33,485 nucleotides of DNA from Clostridia bacterium (lineage in GTDB: Bacteria; Bacillota; Clostridia; Saccharofermentanales; Saccharofermentanaceae), in NCBI GenBank assembly GCA_024403755.1, contig JAKSRF010000016.1, positions 1 through 33,485 of the forward strand. The letters run 5' to 3'. The translations under genes and the position numbers were made by a program. Each line of letters begins with the position of its first letter. The first letter of the stretch is position 1. Below the pieces are notes generated by a model. The model was not told the origin of the DNA. It searched no databases and was given only the letters and a program-made list of their open reading frames with translations. Below, piece after piece: positions 24,552 through 32,986 of this stretch.

Positions 24552-25022
24552 ATGGCAGAACAAAATTTACAGACAAATTTAACAGAAGATACCGTAGCTG
24601 TGGCAGAGGCGGTACAGCAGAATCAAAAGGAAAGCAAAAACAATAGTAAGGAAAAGGTTGATTTACATTCATTGTCGTCAGAGAATGCTGAGAAGTGTTA
24701 TGTTTATGCAATAAGGCTTGTTGAGAAAGGTTATAATACATTGGCAAGTGAAGTTGTAAAACAGTCTTTGGAGAATGCATATTCATCTTCTTGTGTTGCA
24801 AGTGCAATATCGAGGGAAGGATTCTCGACTTATCTTGAAAAAGGATATTATTCAACTTGTAAACTATATGAGTTGTTTAATATGATTGCTGCTATGGGAA
24901 TTAAGCAGGATAAACACGATGAAATTGCTGATTCCATATTAAGAATGCATAAAATGTATGCCGCATCAATAAGGACGATTCAGAAAAAAACAATAGCACC
25001 TCAGAACGGACACGGATTCTGA
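24552..25022 (+). CDS. Unrecognised 156-aa protein
   Basis: The first ~45 residues are polar, rich in Gln, Asn, Lys and Glu, and look disordered. From about residue 45 helical segments follow (LSSENAEKCYVYAIRLVEKG, LASEVVKQSLENAYSS, TYLEKGYYSTCKLYELFNM, EIADSILRMHKMYAASI). No membrane segment, signal peptide or metal motif; the four cysteines (near 54, 81, 100) are not in a CxxC pattern. AGGAG at 24541-24545 suits ATG 24552. It stands between a terminator and its own downstream terminator, so it is expressed alone. I do not recognise the family. Codon use matches the neighbours, so I think it is real. Confidence 0.8.
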   Translation: MAEQNLQTNLTEDTVAVAEAVQQNQKESKNNSKEKVDLHSLSSENAEKCYVYAIRLVEKGYNTLASEVVKQSLENAYSSSCVASAISREGFSTYLEKGYYSTCKLYELFNMIAAMGIKQDKHDEIADSILRMHKMYAASIRTIQKKTIAPQNGHGF

Positions 25023-25074
25023 TTGCTTTGAATTTGACACTCTACATTTACCCCCTTATATATGTGTTGGGAAG

Positions 25075-25109
25075 CAGACTGTTTTTTTATGACGGTCTGT
25101 TTCTTTTTT
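25075..25109 (+). terminator. Rho-independent terminator after the 156-aa gene
   Basis: CAGACTG (25075-25081) pairs with CGGTCTG (25093-25099) with one G-T; T-rich tail TTTCTTTTTT. Confidence 0.75.
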
Positions 25110-25117
25110 GCTATAAT
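25089..25117 (+). promoter_or_regulatory. Promoter of the WYL gene, overlapping the terminator
   Basis: ATGACG (25089-25094) and a perfect TATAAT (25112-25117) are separated by 17 bp, 39 bp before the start codon. The -35 lies in the descending arm of the terminator hairpin. Confidence 0.55.
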
Positions 25118-25156
25118 CGATATATATGATGATGTAAACAATGTATGAGGTGTGTT

Positions 25157-26335
25157 ATGGCAAACAAAGAGTATTCAAAAGAAAAGTTATTGCTGCTTTA
25201 TGATATATTTCGCAATGAGATGAAGCCTAACTGTGCAGATTCCAATATGAATATGGATTATCTCAAAAAGCGAATTGCCGATTTTATGAGAAATGTTGCT
25301 GATGATACTGATGACCTGAGGCTTTTGGATACAGATCGTAAGACAATGTATAAGTATTTCGATGCTATTAATAATTATGCTTATATTACCGGTCTGTTTA
25401 AAGAGGATGAATATTTTACCGGAGAAGACAACGATGAGAATCAGTATGGTTCATGGATAAAAAAGTATCATAAAAAATTTTATGTACGAGGTCCGTTGCG
25501 GGATGAACTCACGGAGACTGAATATGAGGCTATATCTGATGCAATAAGCTCGAGTGCTATCGTAAGCGAAGAAGCCTTCAGCCATTTTAAGGAGATGTGT
25601 CCTAAATCATTAAGTAAGTATCAGCAGAATGCAGTATATTTTCGTAAGGATTTTACAGATGAAGATTTCAGTAATAACATTTCACTTATTAAGCAGGCTA
25701 TAAACGAGAAAAAAGTAATTAGCTTCGGTTACGGTTACAGAATAGGTTCCACTTCGAAGAAGTCACACAATAAATTATTCTCTGTCAGTGTTAAAACAAT
25801 AAGCCCGATTAAGTTGGATTACAGTGATGGAAAATACTATCTTTATGCCATAAATACGGATTCACAGATTCGTAACTACAGATGCGACAGAATTGAGAAT
25901 CTGAAAATTGAGAAGAATCAGAAGTATTATGATGTGAAGAATATTGACAAGATTCTGTATGAGAGAATAGAAGGTGCGGTAAATCAGTTTGCAACGGGGA
26001 AAGAGAAGAATTTTAAACTGACAATCAGCAGTAATAATCCTAAAGTGGCGGCTCAGGCATTTCAGAGTTTTGCAGATGAGGTTACGGTCAAAAGCATGAT
26101 AAATGATGAGACCAAGTGGGAACAGGGTAGAATTGAGTTTTTGTGCTACGTTCAGTTATCTCCGGCATTTTATATGAGATTGTTTAATCTGGTAACGTTT
26201 GATATAGGATTTGACAGTACTGACGAGATAACTTTGGAAGCAACAATAGATCCTCAAGTAGGTGACGGACCTGAAGTTATAGAAGGCTTCAGCAAGTATT
26301 GTGAGAAACTGAATCGTTTCCTAAAAAAAGATTAG
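25157..26335 (+). CDS. WYL-domain transcriptional regulator
   Basis: 392 aa. The N-terminal ~90 residues (EKLLLLYDIFRNE, RKTMYKYFDAINNYAYITG) look like a winged-helix DNA-binding domain of the YafY/PafC kind. The WYL domain runs from about residue 180: VISFGYGYRI, then VKTISPIKLDYSDGKYYLYA and YRCDRIENLKI, with YYL in place of the WYL triplet; the WCX-like C-terminal part extends to the end. WYL regulators sense ligands, often nucleic-acid or nucleotide derived. ATG 25157 has TGAGGTG at 25146-25152. It is monocistronic here. The unusual acidic linker (GEDNDENQ, about residue 88-95) has no assigned role. Direct regulation of the neighbouring 156-aa gene is possible but not shown. Confidence 0.82.
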   Translation: MANKEYSKEKLLLLYDIFRNEMKPNCADSNMNMDYLKKRIADFMRNVADDTDDLRLLDTDRKTMYKYFDAINNYAYITGLFKEDEYFTGEDNDENQYGSWIKKYHKKFYVRGPLRDELTETEYEAISDAISSSAIVSEEAFSHFKEMCPKSLSKYQQNAVYFRKDFTDEDFSNNISLIKQAINEKKVISFGYGYRIGSTSKKSHNKLFSVSVKTISPIKLDYSDGKYYLYAINTDSQIRNYRCDRIENLKIEKNQKYYDVKNIDKILYERIEGAVNQFATGKEKNFKLTISSNNPKVAAQAFQSFADEVTVKSMINDETKWEQGRIEFLCYVQLSPAFYMRLFNLVTFDIGFDSTDEITLEATIDPQVGDGPEVIEGFSKYCEKLNRFLKKD

Positions 26336-26354
26336 TCTGTTGATGTATAGCTGA

Positions 26355-26383
26355 TTGAAAAAACAACGTATTCTGTTTATAAT
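26355..26383 (+). promoter_or_regulatory. Sigma-A promoter of alaS operon
   Basis: TTGAAA (26355-26360), 17-bp spacer, TATAAT (26378-26383). The leader to the start codon is only about 30 nt. Confidence 0.75.
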
Positions 26384-26419
26384 ATTTTAGTTATTTAGCA
26401 AAAAGGAGTAACTTAGTTT

Positions 26420-29092
26420 ATGGAGCCTTTAGGTCTTAATGAAATTAGAGAGAGATACTTAAACTTTTTTGAATCAAAGGGCCATTTGCGTTTGCCTTCG
26501 TTTTCATTGGTACCGCAGAATGATCCGTCTATTCTGTTGATTAATGCGGGTATGACACCGCTTAAACCATATTTTACCGGTGCGGAGACTCCACCGAGAC
26601 TTCGTGTTACTACTTGTCAGAAGTGTATAAGAACACCTGACATTGAGAATGTAGGTCACACGGCTCGTCATGGTACATATTTTGAGATGCTCGGTAACTT
26701 CTCATTTGGTGATTATTTCAAGAAAGAGGTAATACCTTGGGCTTGGGAATTTCTTACCGAAGTTCTTGAGATGCCTGAAGATAAGCTTTATCCTTCCGTA
26801 TATGTTGAGGATGATGAAGCTTTTGATATATGGAATAAAACTGTCGGTGTTCCTGCTGAGAGAATAACAAGACTCGGCAAAGAGGATAATTTCTGGGAGC
26901 ACGGAACAGGTCCTTGCGGTCCTTGTTCTGAGATTTATTTTGATCGCGGAATCGAGAAGGGCTGCGGTAAGCCTGATTGTCGTCCGGGCTGTGAGTGTGA
27001 CAGATTCGTCGAGATTTGGAATCTCGTATTTACTCAGTTCAATCGTGAGGAAGACGGTTCTTATACGCCGCTGGCTAAGAAGAATATTGATACAGGCGGA
27101 GGACTTGAGAGATTCGCTTGCGTTATGCAGGGCGTAGATAATCTCTTTGAGGTTGATACAGTAAGAAGAATTCTTGATACAGTATGTGAGAAGGCCAATG
27201 TTAAGTATGGTGAGAACAAAGATAATGACGTGGCTATTCGTGTTATTACAGACCATATGAGATCTTCGACAATGATGATTTCTGATGGTGTTCTTCCTTC
27301 AAATGAAGGTCGTGGATATGTACTCAGAAGACTTATGAGACGTGCCGCAAGATTCGGTAAGCTTCTCGGTATCGAGGGTAAATTCCTTACTGATATTGCA
27401 GAGGTTGTTATAGAGCAGAATAAGGATGCTTATCCTGAACTTCCTTCTAAGCAGTCATACATTATGACTGTAATCAGTAAAGAGGAGGATGCATTCTTAA
27501 GAACTGTTGAAGCAGGTACTGAAATTCTTAATCAGATGATTGCCGATGCAAAAGAAAGCAATAAGTCATGTCTTACCGGAGAAGAGGCATTTAAGCTTCA
27601 TGATACATATGGTTTTCCTCTTGATCTTACAAAAGAGATTGCTCAGGATAATGGCCTTTCTGTTGATGAGGATGGTTTTAAAGCTTGCATGAAGGAACAA
27701 AAGGAGCGTGCTCGTAAGGCTACAAAGGAGAATGTAAGTAATACGGCATGGGGCGGAAACGAGCTTCCTGAAGAGCTTCTTAAGGATACTTCATCAACTG
27801 TATTTACGGGCTATGATAACCTTAAAGAATCAGCAAATTTGATATATCTCTTAAAAGCAGATGAAGAGGGTGCACTTCAGATGGTTGAAGAAGCATTCGC
27901 AGGTGATACTGTTATTGCCATTTTTGATAAGACTTGTCTTTATGCTACGATGGGCGGTCAGTGCAATGATTCAGGTAAGGTTTATTCTGACGACTTTAAA
28001 GCAGATGTTATAGCTGTAAATAAAGATGCGGCAGGAAAGTATTTACATACATTGAAGATAACAGAGGGTACTATTAAAGCTTCTGTAAAAGTCAGCCTTG
28101 AGACTGATAAAACAGTTCGTCTTTCAACTGCTCGTAACCACACGTCAACGCATATTCTCCAGAAGGCATTGAGAACTGTTCTCGGCGATCACGTAGAACA
28201 GTCCGGATCTTTTGTTTCTGCAGACAGACTCAGATTTGACTTTACTCATTTTCAAGCTATGTCAGCTTCTGAGATAGAGGCAGTAGAGCGTATGGTTAAC
28301 GAAGTGATTCTTGAAGATATGCCTGTTATCACACGCGTTATGAATATTAACGAGGCACGTAAGCTTGGCGCTATGGCTTTGTTCGGTGAGAAGTACGGTG
28401 AAGAAGTACGTGTAGTAACGGTAGGTGATATTGATAATCCGTATTCAATGGAGTTCTGCGGTGGTACTCATTTGTCTCACAGCGGTCAGGCTGGACAGTT
28501 CAGAATTATTTCTGAGTCGGGTGTTGCTTCCGGTGTAAGAAGAATCGAAGCCGTAACAGGTATGGCTTGCTATGAAATGAGTAAAGCAGACAGAAGTCTT
28601 ATAGATTCTGTTGCTGATACATTGAAAGTTAACAAGAATATGATTCTTTCTAAGGCTGAGGCTGTAGTCAGTGATGTTAAGTCTCTTGAGAAAGAAATAA
28701 AAGAGATGAAGAAAGCACAAAGCGGTGACAGTGCTTCTGAAGCAATTAAATCTGCTAAAGAAATCGGTGGATTCAAGGTTGTTGCAGCAGCAGTAGAATG
28801 CGATGATGCTGCTTCACTTCGTGACATGGCTGATTCAATAAAAGATAAGATTGGCAGCGGTGTCGTATTCCTTGCAGGTAACGGTGGTGAGAAGGTTTTG
28901 TTTGTAGCTATGGCTACACCTGATGCCGTAAAGGCAGGAATCCATGCAGGAAATATCATTAAGGAAGCTGCAAAAGTGTGCGGCGGCGGCGGCGGCGGTC
29001 GTCCGGATATGGCACAGGCAGGCGGTAAGGATGCAACTAAGATAAATGAAGCTATAGCAAAGGCTGAGGAAGTAGTTGCTTCACAGATTTAA
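26420..29092 (+). CDS. alaS: Alanyl-tRNA synthetase
   Basis: 890 aa, normal length. Class II synthetase that charges tRNA-Ala and hydrolyses mischarged Ser/Gly. Order: catalytic core with GHLRLPSFSLVPQNDPSIL near residue 20 and HGTYFEMLGNFSFGDYF near 83-99; editing domain with zinc-binding HTSTHILQKAL (about 573) and SMEFCGGTHL (about 674-683); C-terminal C-Ala oligomerisation domain with GGGGGGRPDMAQAGG near 855-869. The catalytic insert has extra cysteines (GCGKPDCRPGCECD, near 181-194), a feature shared with many clostridial AlaRS. GGAG at 26404-26407 is 12 bases from ATG, slightly long. It heads an operon with the HIT, MetH-activation and serine hydrolase genes. Confidence 0.97.
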   Translation: MEPLGLNEIRERYLNFFESKGHLRLPSFSLVPQNDPSILLINAGMTPLKPYFTGAETPPRLRVTTCQKCIRTPDIENVGHTARHGTYFEMLGNFSFGDYFKKEVIPWAWEFLTEVLEMPEDKLYPSVYVEDDEAFDIWNKTVGVPAERITRLGKEDNFWEHGTGPCGPCSEIYFDRGIEKGCGKPDCRPGCECDRFVEIWNLVFTQFNREEDGSYTPLAKKNIDTGGGLERFACVMQGVDNLFEVDTVRRILDTVCEKANVKYGENKDNDVAIRVITDHMRSSTMMISDGVLPSNEGRGYVLRRLMRRAARFGKLLGIEGKFLTDIAEVVIEQNKDAYPELPSKQSYIMTVISKEEDAFLRTVEAGTEILNQMIADAKESNKSCLTGEEAFKLHDTYGFPLDLTKEIAQDNGLSVDEDGFKACMKEQKERARKATKENVSNTAWGGNELPEELLKDTSSTVFTGYDNLKESANLIYLLKADEEGALQMVEEAFAGDTVIAIFDKTCLYATMGGQCNDSGKVYSDDFKADVIAVNKDAAGKYLHTLKITEGTIKASVKVSLETDKTVRLSTARNHTSTHILQKALRTVLGDHVEQSGSFVSADRLRFDFTHFQAMSASEIEAVERMVNEVILEDMPVITRVMNINEARKLGAMALFGEKYGEEVRVVTVGDIDNPYSMEFCGGTHLSHSGQAGQFRIISESGVASGVRRIEAVTGMACYEMSKADRSLIDSVADTLKVNKNMILSKAEAVVSDVKSLEKEIKEMKKAQSGDSASEAIKSAKEIGGFKVVAAAVECDDAASLRDMADSIKDKIGSGVVFLAGNGGEKVLFVAMATPDAVKAGIHAGNIIKEAAKVCGGGGGGRPDMAQAGGKDATKINEAIAKAEEVVASQI

Positions 29093-29121
29093 TTTATACA
29101 GCGTTGCGGAGGAATAATAAT

Positions 29122-29460
29122 ATGTGCATTTTTTGTGATATCTGTGAGGGTAAGATACCTTCAAAGAAAGTATATGAAGATGATTTAGTATTGGCTTTTG
29201 ATGATATTAATCCGGTTGCTCCGGTTCATACTCTTGTTGTTCCTAAGAAACACTTTGATGACATTATTGATTTGTCTTCAAATGATGACGGAACATATTT
29301 GAAGGCTTGCATGAATGCTGTGACTAAGGTTTGCGAAGAGAAAAAACTTGAGCAGGGCTTCAGAGTAATTAATAATTGCCGCGAGAACGGTGCGCAATCT
29401 GTTATGCATGTGCATTTCCACATTATCGGCGGATTGAAGCTTTCTGAGAAAATGCTTTAA
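29122..29460 (+). CDS. hinT: HIT-family nucleotide hydrolase (HinT-like)
   Basis: 112 aa. The histidine triad HVHFH is at residues 96-100, preceded by ENGAQSVM; the N-terminus CIFCDICEGKIPSKKVYEDD is classic HinT with a CxxC pair. HinT cleaves aminoacyl-adenylate and adenosine phosphoramidates to AMP. ATG 29122 with GGAGG at 29109-29113. Its place right after alaS fits its known ability to hydrolyse aminoacyl-AMP leaked from tRNA synthetases. Confidence 0.93.
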   Translation: MCIFCDICEGKIPSKKVYEDDLVLAFDDINPVAPVHTLVVPKKHFDDIIDLSSNDDGTYLKACMNAVTKVCEEKKLEQGFRVINNCRENGAQSVMHVHFHIIGGLKLSEKML

Positions 29461-29468
29461 GAGTAAAG

Positions 29469-30179
29469 ATGGAAGGCTTTATCAGGATTGACAGTTTAGG
29501 TAATATATCAGGTTTAACCGGGGAGGATGCTTTTCCGGTTGAACCTGTTTTTATTGATGAAGAAACTGAACTTCTGCAAGAGAATTGCATAAAATATCTG
29601 GGAAAAAAAGGCTGTAACAATGTTACAAATCCCGATATAATCGATGATTCGACATATGAACTTATTCAGGAGGGAATAGACGAGGCGAGAGCTTTATCTG
29701 ATTTCAGAATGGCATTTTCTGTGCTTGATTTGGAGCATGTCGATGATTCTTATTCAGTAGCAAATCACGCAATTGATTTGACCGGAAAATCATTAAAGAA
29801 TCTTTTTGATAAGAATCATTCTGAATGTGTGCTTATTACGGCTTCAACTTTGGGTGACGGTATAGATAAAAGAGTCAGTATATATAAAAACAGTAATACT
29901 GCCCGAATGGTTCTTTTGAATGCCTGTTCTTCAGCATATGTTGAGTATTTGACTGATATTTCGGAAAAATTGATTCTTCGAGCCTGTAATTTGATAAATC
30001 CGTCTTTCCGATTTGCACCGGGATACGGTGATGTCCCGCTCAGTCGTCAAAGACAGATTTTTTCCATTTTCGAAAAGCAAAGTGATAAACTGAAAATTGA
30101 ATTGAATGATAATAATTTTATGTACCCGATTAAGTCAATGACGGGAATAACGGGGTGCAGGAGAGTAAGTGAAAAATGA
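29469..30179 (+). CDS. Stand-alone methionine-synthase activation-domain protein
   Basis: 236 aa. The C-terminal part carries RFAPGYGDVPLSRQRQIF (near residue 193-210) and NFMYPIKSMTGITGC (about 216-231), which match the SAM- and reductant-interacting motifs of the C-terminal reactivation domain of cobalamin-dependent methionine synthase (MetH). The domain re-methylates oxidised cob(II)alamin using SAM. Here it is a separate polypeptide, as known in some Clostridia and Thermotogae whose MetH lacks the domain. Starts 9 bp after hinT and overlaps the serine hydrolase gene by 4 bp. No metH catalytic part is in the window. Cytoplasmic. Confidence 0.82.
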   Translation: MEGFIRIDSLGNISGLTGEDAFPVEPVFIDEETELLQENCIKYLGKKGCNNVTNPDIIDDSTYELIQEGIDEARALSDFRMAFSVLDLEHVDDSYSVANHAIDLTGKSLKNLFDKNHSECVLITASTLGDGIDKRVSIYKNSNTARMVLLNACSSAYVEYLTDISEKLILRACNLINPSFRFAPGYGDVPLSRQRQIFSIFEKQSDKLKIELNDNNFMYPIKSMTGITGCRRVSEK

Positions 30180-31525
30180 AAAAGAAATTGGCATTTACAA
30201 TTGCATTGTGTTTAATGTTTACATCATTATCAGTCGGTTGTAAGAATGATGAGAATAACCACAAGGAGCATTCATCGAAGCGACGAACCGAGCAGACTGT
30301 TAAAACTGCTTCAGTGTCGAGTACTGAGGAGACAACTTCAGCTGAGACTGTTGCTGAGACAACAACTACCGAGGAGTCAACCGCAGAGACAACAGAAGAA
30401 GTGACAATAACCGAGGAGACAACAACACAGACGGTTGTTGAGTCTTCTGAGGGAAGTAAAATAACTGAACCGGAAATAAGAATCATTGATAATTTTAATT
30501 TGGAAGAATATGCAGCCAATATAGATTACAACGGTGCTGTTCTCGTATCGGAGGGAAGAGAAGTTGTTTTCAGTGATGCATATGGTTATTCAGGATTTGA
30601 TTTTTCTACCGGTGAAATAATGAATAATACAACGGATACTGTATTTGAGATGGGATCTGTTACTAAGCAGTTTACTGCAGTTGCAATAATGCAGTTGGAG
30701 GAGAAAGGTCTTCTTTCTACTGAGGATACATTGGATAAGTATATTCCTGAGTATCCTTACGCAGACAGGATTACAATTCACCAATTACTTAATATGACAT
30801 CGGGTGTGGTTGATTATATAACCGGCGGACCGTATGGCTATGATTTGTATAATATGAGTGAAGAAGATTTTGCGTCTTTGAAGGAAGCAACAGAGATGTT
30901 TGCCGATGTCTGTATTAAAGCAGTTACACCTATAACTCCGGATGAGTTGGTTGATATGGTATCACCATATGAACTGAATTTTGAACCGGGTACACAGTTT
31001 GAATATTCAAATACCAATTATTATTTTTTGGGAATGATTATTGAACAAGTGAGCGGAATGAGTTATGACGATTATATAAGAGAAAATATCCTTAATCCGC
31101 TTGAACTGACTGAACTTTGGCCTGATTTGGACCATATTGATTCAACAGGTGCTTTCAGTGTGTGGGGAATAGATATTCCGGTTCCGCATCAGGATACTTC
31201 AATCAGTTATTCCGTAGGTGTGATGACCGGAACGGTTGAAGGCTTACTTAAGTGGGAATATTGTGTAATGGACAGAGCACTTTTGACGGAGGAAAGCTGG
31301 AATAAAATATTTGACGGTGGTGAGTTTGGTTACGGTTACGGCTGGTACATAACCGATGATTATGTTTATCATACGGGAATGACATTGGGTTATAATGCTG
31401 CAGTGGTAATCGACAGGGAGAATGAAAATGTAGTAATTGCGCTTTCAAATGTTCAGTCGGCAAATTTTAATGAAAAGGAACCTTCATCTAAAGAACTTGC
31501 TATGACAATTATCGGTAATATTTGA
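30176..31525 (+). CDS. Lipoprotein serine hydrolase (class C beta-lactamase/PBP family)
   Basis: 449 aa. Signal peptide of about 21 residues ends in lipobox LSVGC (Cys22), so it should be a lipid-anchored surface protein. A Thr/Glu/Ser-rich linker of ~70 residues (repeated TTEE, AETT) holds the catalytic domain off the membrane. The domain has nucleophile SxxK as GSVTKQ (Ser161, Lys164), YSN in FEYSNTNYY (near 277) and HTG near 398. These enzymes are D,D-peptidases or esterases of cell-wall or other envelope substrates; resistance to beta-lactams is not implied. ATGA overlap with the previous gene and RBS AGGAG. Confidence 0.88.
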   Translation: MKKKLAFTIALCLMFTSLSVGCKNDENNHKEHSSKRRTEQTVKTASVSSTEETTSAETVAETTTTEESTAETTEEVTITEETTTQTVVESSEGSKITEPEIRIIDNFNLEEYAANIDYNGAVLVSEGREVVFSDAYGYSGFDFSTGEIMNNTTDTVFEMGSVTKQFTAVAIMQLEEKGLLSTEDTLDKYIPEYPYADRITIHQLLNMTSGVVDYITGGPYGYDLYNMSEEDFASLKEATEMFADVCIKAVTPITPDELVDMVSPYELNFEPGTQFEYSNTNYYFLGMIIEQVSGMSYDDYIRENILNPLELTELWPDLDHIDSTGAFSVWGIDIPVPHQDTSISYSVGVMTGTVEGLLKWEYCVMDRALLTEESWNKIFDGGEFGYGYGWYITDDYVYHTGMTLGYNAAVVIDRENENVVIALSNVQSANFNEKEPSSKELAMTIIGNI

Positions 31526-31560
31526 TACAATTAATTTAATACTGTAAAGGAGACAATGAT

Positions 31561-32904
31561 ATGCCAAATCCATATTTAACTAATTGTGAGCATATTCCTG
31601 ACGGAGAACCGAGAGTTTTCGGAGACAGAGTATATATATACGGCTCACACGATTTTCCTGCTTCGGCAGAGTTTTGTGACAACGCATTAAAGGTGTGGTC
31701 GGCTTCTGTAGATAATTTGGAAGAGTGGATCTGCCACGGGGTTGTATTCTCAACAAAGGATATTCGCGGTCATAAGACAGATACCGACTGGACTGAAGGT
31801 AAGCTTTTTGCTCCTGATGTTGTTTGTAAAGACGGAAAGTATTATCTTTATGCCTATATAGAGGGAGCTAAGGGATGTGTTGCGGTAAGTGATAAACCGG
31901 AAGGACCTTTTACCTTAATTTCTACTTATAAGTATAATATTCCTAACCACAGAGACGGTGGTATTTTTATTGATCCCGGCGTGCTTGTGGATGATGACGG
32001 ACGAGTATATATTTATTGCGGATATTTGAAGTCATATATGGCTGAGATAAATCCTGATAATATGTATGAGATAATAGACGGCTCATATAAGGAAGATATC
32101 ATTCCGGAAGAGGAACCGTTTGCCTTCTTTGAGGCATGTTCACCACGTAAAATCGGTGATACTTATTATTTGATTTATTCATCCAAGAGATGTCCTCAGC
32201 TTGTTTATGCTACCTCAAAATCACCGACAGGACCGTTTGAATATAAGGGAATTATTGTCGACAGCGGTGTTGACTTCCCGGGCGGAAATGATCATGGTTC
32301 CATTATGAAGATTAAAGATCAGTGGTACATTTTCTATCATAAGATGACTAACGGAAGTATAATGTCAAGACTCGGTTGTGTAGAGAAGATTAATATTCTT
32401 CCGGACGGAACAATTGAACAGGCTGAAATGACTTCTTTGGGCTTCAGTGAGAGTCTTAATCCGTATAAACCTGTAAACATGCAGACGGCGTGTGTTATGA
32501 CAAACGGTGCCGTTATTACAGAGAAAAATATCTTTGAGCAGTATATTACCAACATTAAGCACGGATGCATAATGGGCTGGAAGTATTTTGACTTCGGCAC
32601 AAATTCAGGAAGCGATATGGAAATAGTGTTGCAGATAGAATCCTGTTATCTTAACGGTAATATTTCTGTTTATATCGACGGACAGGATGAAGAACACGGC
32701 GGTACTAAGGTGGCTGTAGTTCCGTTTAATCACGGTGATACGATAATTAAAGGCAACATTGAGATTGACGGCCAAAACTTGCGTTCACTTCAGGGAAGAC
32801 ACAGCATTTTCCTTAAGGCTGAATATAATTATGTCGGTTGGGGTGCTGATTACTTTAAAGAACGTAATTTGTTTGATTTGAAGAGTTTTGTTTTTGTAAT
32901 GTAA
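31561..32904 (+). CDS. Glycoside hydrolase family 43, cytoplasmic
   Basis: 447 aa. Five-bladed propeller enzyme of the arabinofuranosidase/xylosidase type. Candidate catalytic residues: base Asp14 (PDGEPRVF), pKa-tuning Asp138 (IFIDPGVLVDDDGR) and acid Glu191 (FFEACSPRK); FAPDVVCKDGKYYLYA at 83-98 is the usual second-blade motif. Beyond about residue 300 a beta-rich C-terminal region resembles a carbohydrate-binding or accessory domain. No signal peptide, so oligosaccharides would have to be imported. RBS AAAGGAG at 31546-31552, 35 bp after the serine hydrolase; probably its own transcript or the operon tail. Exact linkage specificity is unknown. Confidence 0.87.
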   Translation: MPNPYLTNCEHIPDGEPRVFGDRVYIYGSHDFPASAEFCDNALKVWSASVDNLEEWICHGVVFSTKDIRGHKTDTDWTEGKLFAPDVVCKDGKYYLYAYIEGAKGCVAVSDKPEGPFTLISTYKYNIPNHRDGGIFIDPGVLVDDDGRVYIYCGYLKSYMAEINPDNMYEIIDGSYKEDIIPEEEPFAFFEACSPRKIGDTYYLIYSSKRCPQLVYATSKSPTGPFEYKGIIVDSGVDFPGGNDHGSIMKIKDQWYIFYHKMTNGSIMSRLGCVEKINILPDGTIEQAEMTSLGFSESLNPYKPVNMQTACVMTNGAVITEKNIFEQYITNIKHGCIMGWKYFDFGTNSGSDMEIVLQIESCYLNGNISVYIDGQDEEHGGTKVAVVPFNHGDTIIKGNIEIDGQNLRSLQGRHSIFLKAEYNYVGWGADYFKERNLFDLKSFVFVM

Positions 32905-32928
32905 GCTGTAATTTTGTTCATGATAAAG

Positions 32929-32957
32929 ACCTTCGGGAGAATTCTCGGAGGTTTTTG
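32929..32957 (+). terminator. Rho-independent terminator after the GH43 gene
   Basis: ACCTTCGGGAG pairs with TTCTCGGAGGT (with G-T wobbles) around AA, followed by TTTTT. Confidence 0.75.
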
Positions 32958-32986
32958 ATTGCGCATTTGTTTGTGATTTCCGAAAT

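Noticed and set aside
25157..26335. WYL regulator as a sign of a defence island
   Set aside because: No nuclease, helicase, restriction-modification, toxin-antitoxin or Cas gene is near it; the neighbours are an orphan protein and alaS.
26336..26419. T-box riboswitch upstream of alaS
   Set aside because: The leader after the promoter is only about 30 nt, with no room for a T-box and no specifier loop or T-box sequence visible.
26702..27256. A 184-codon minus-strand open frame inside alaS
   Set aside because: It lies wholly within the highly conserved alaS coding region, has no ribosome site, and its translation is low-complexity antisense.
30130..30519. A 129-codon minus-strand frame rich in Ser and Val
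   Set aside because: It is the antisense of the Thr/Glu-rich linker of the lipoprotein gene, not a gene.
30176..31525. Beta-lactamase resistance gene
   Set aside because: SxxK, YSN and HTG motifs are shared by many penicillin-binding-like peptidases and esterases; the lipoprotein layout and operon with housekeeping genes do not suggest drug resistance.
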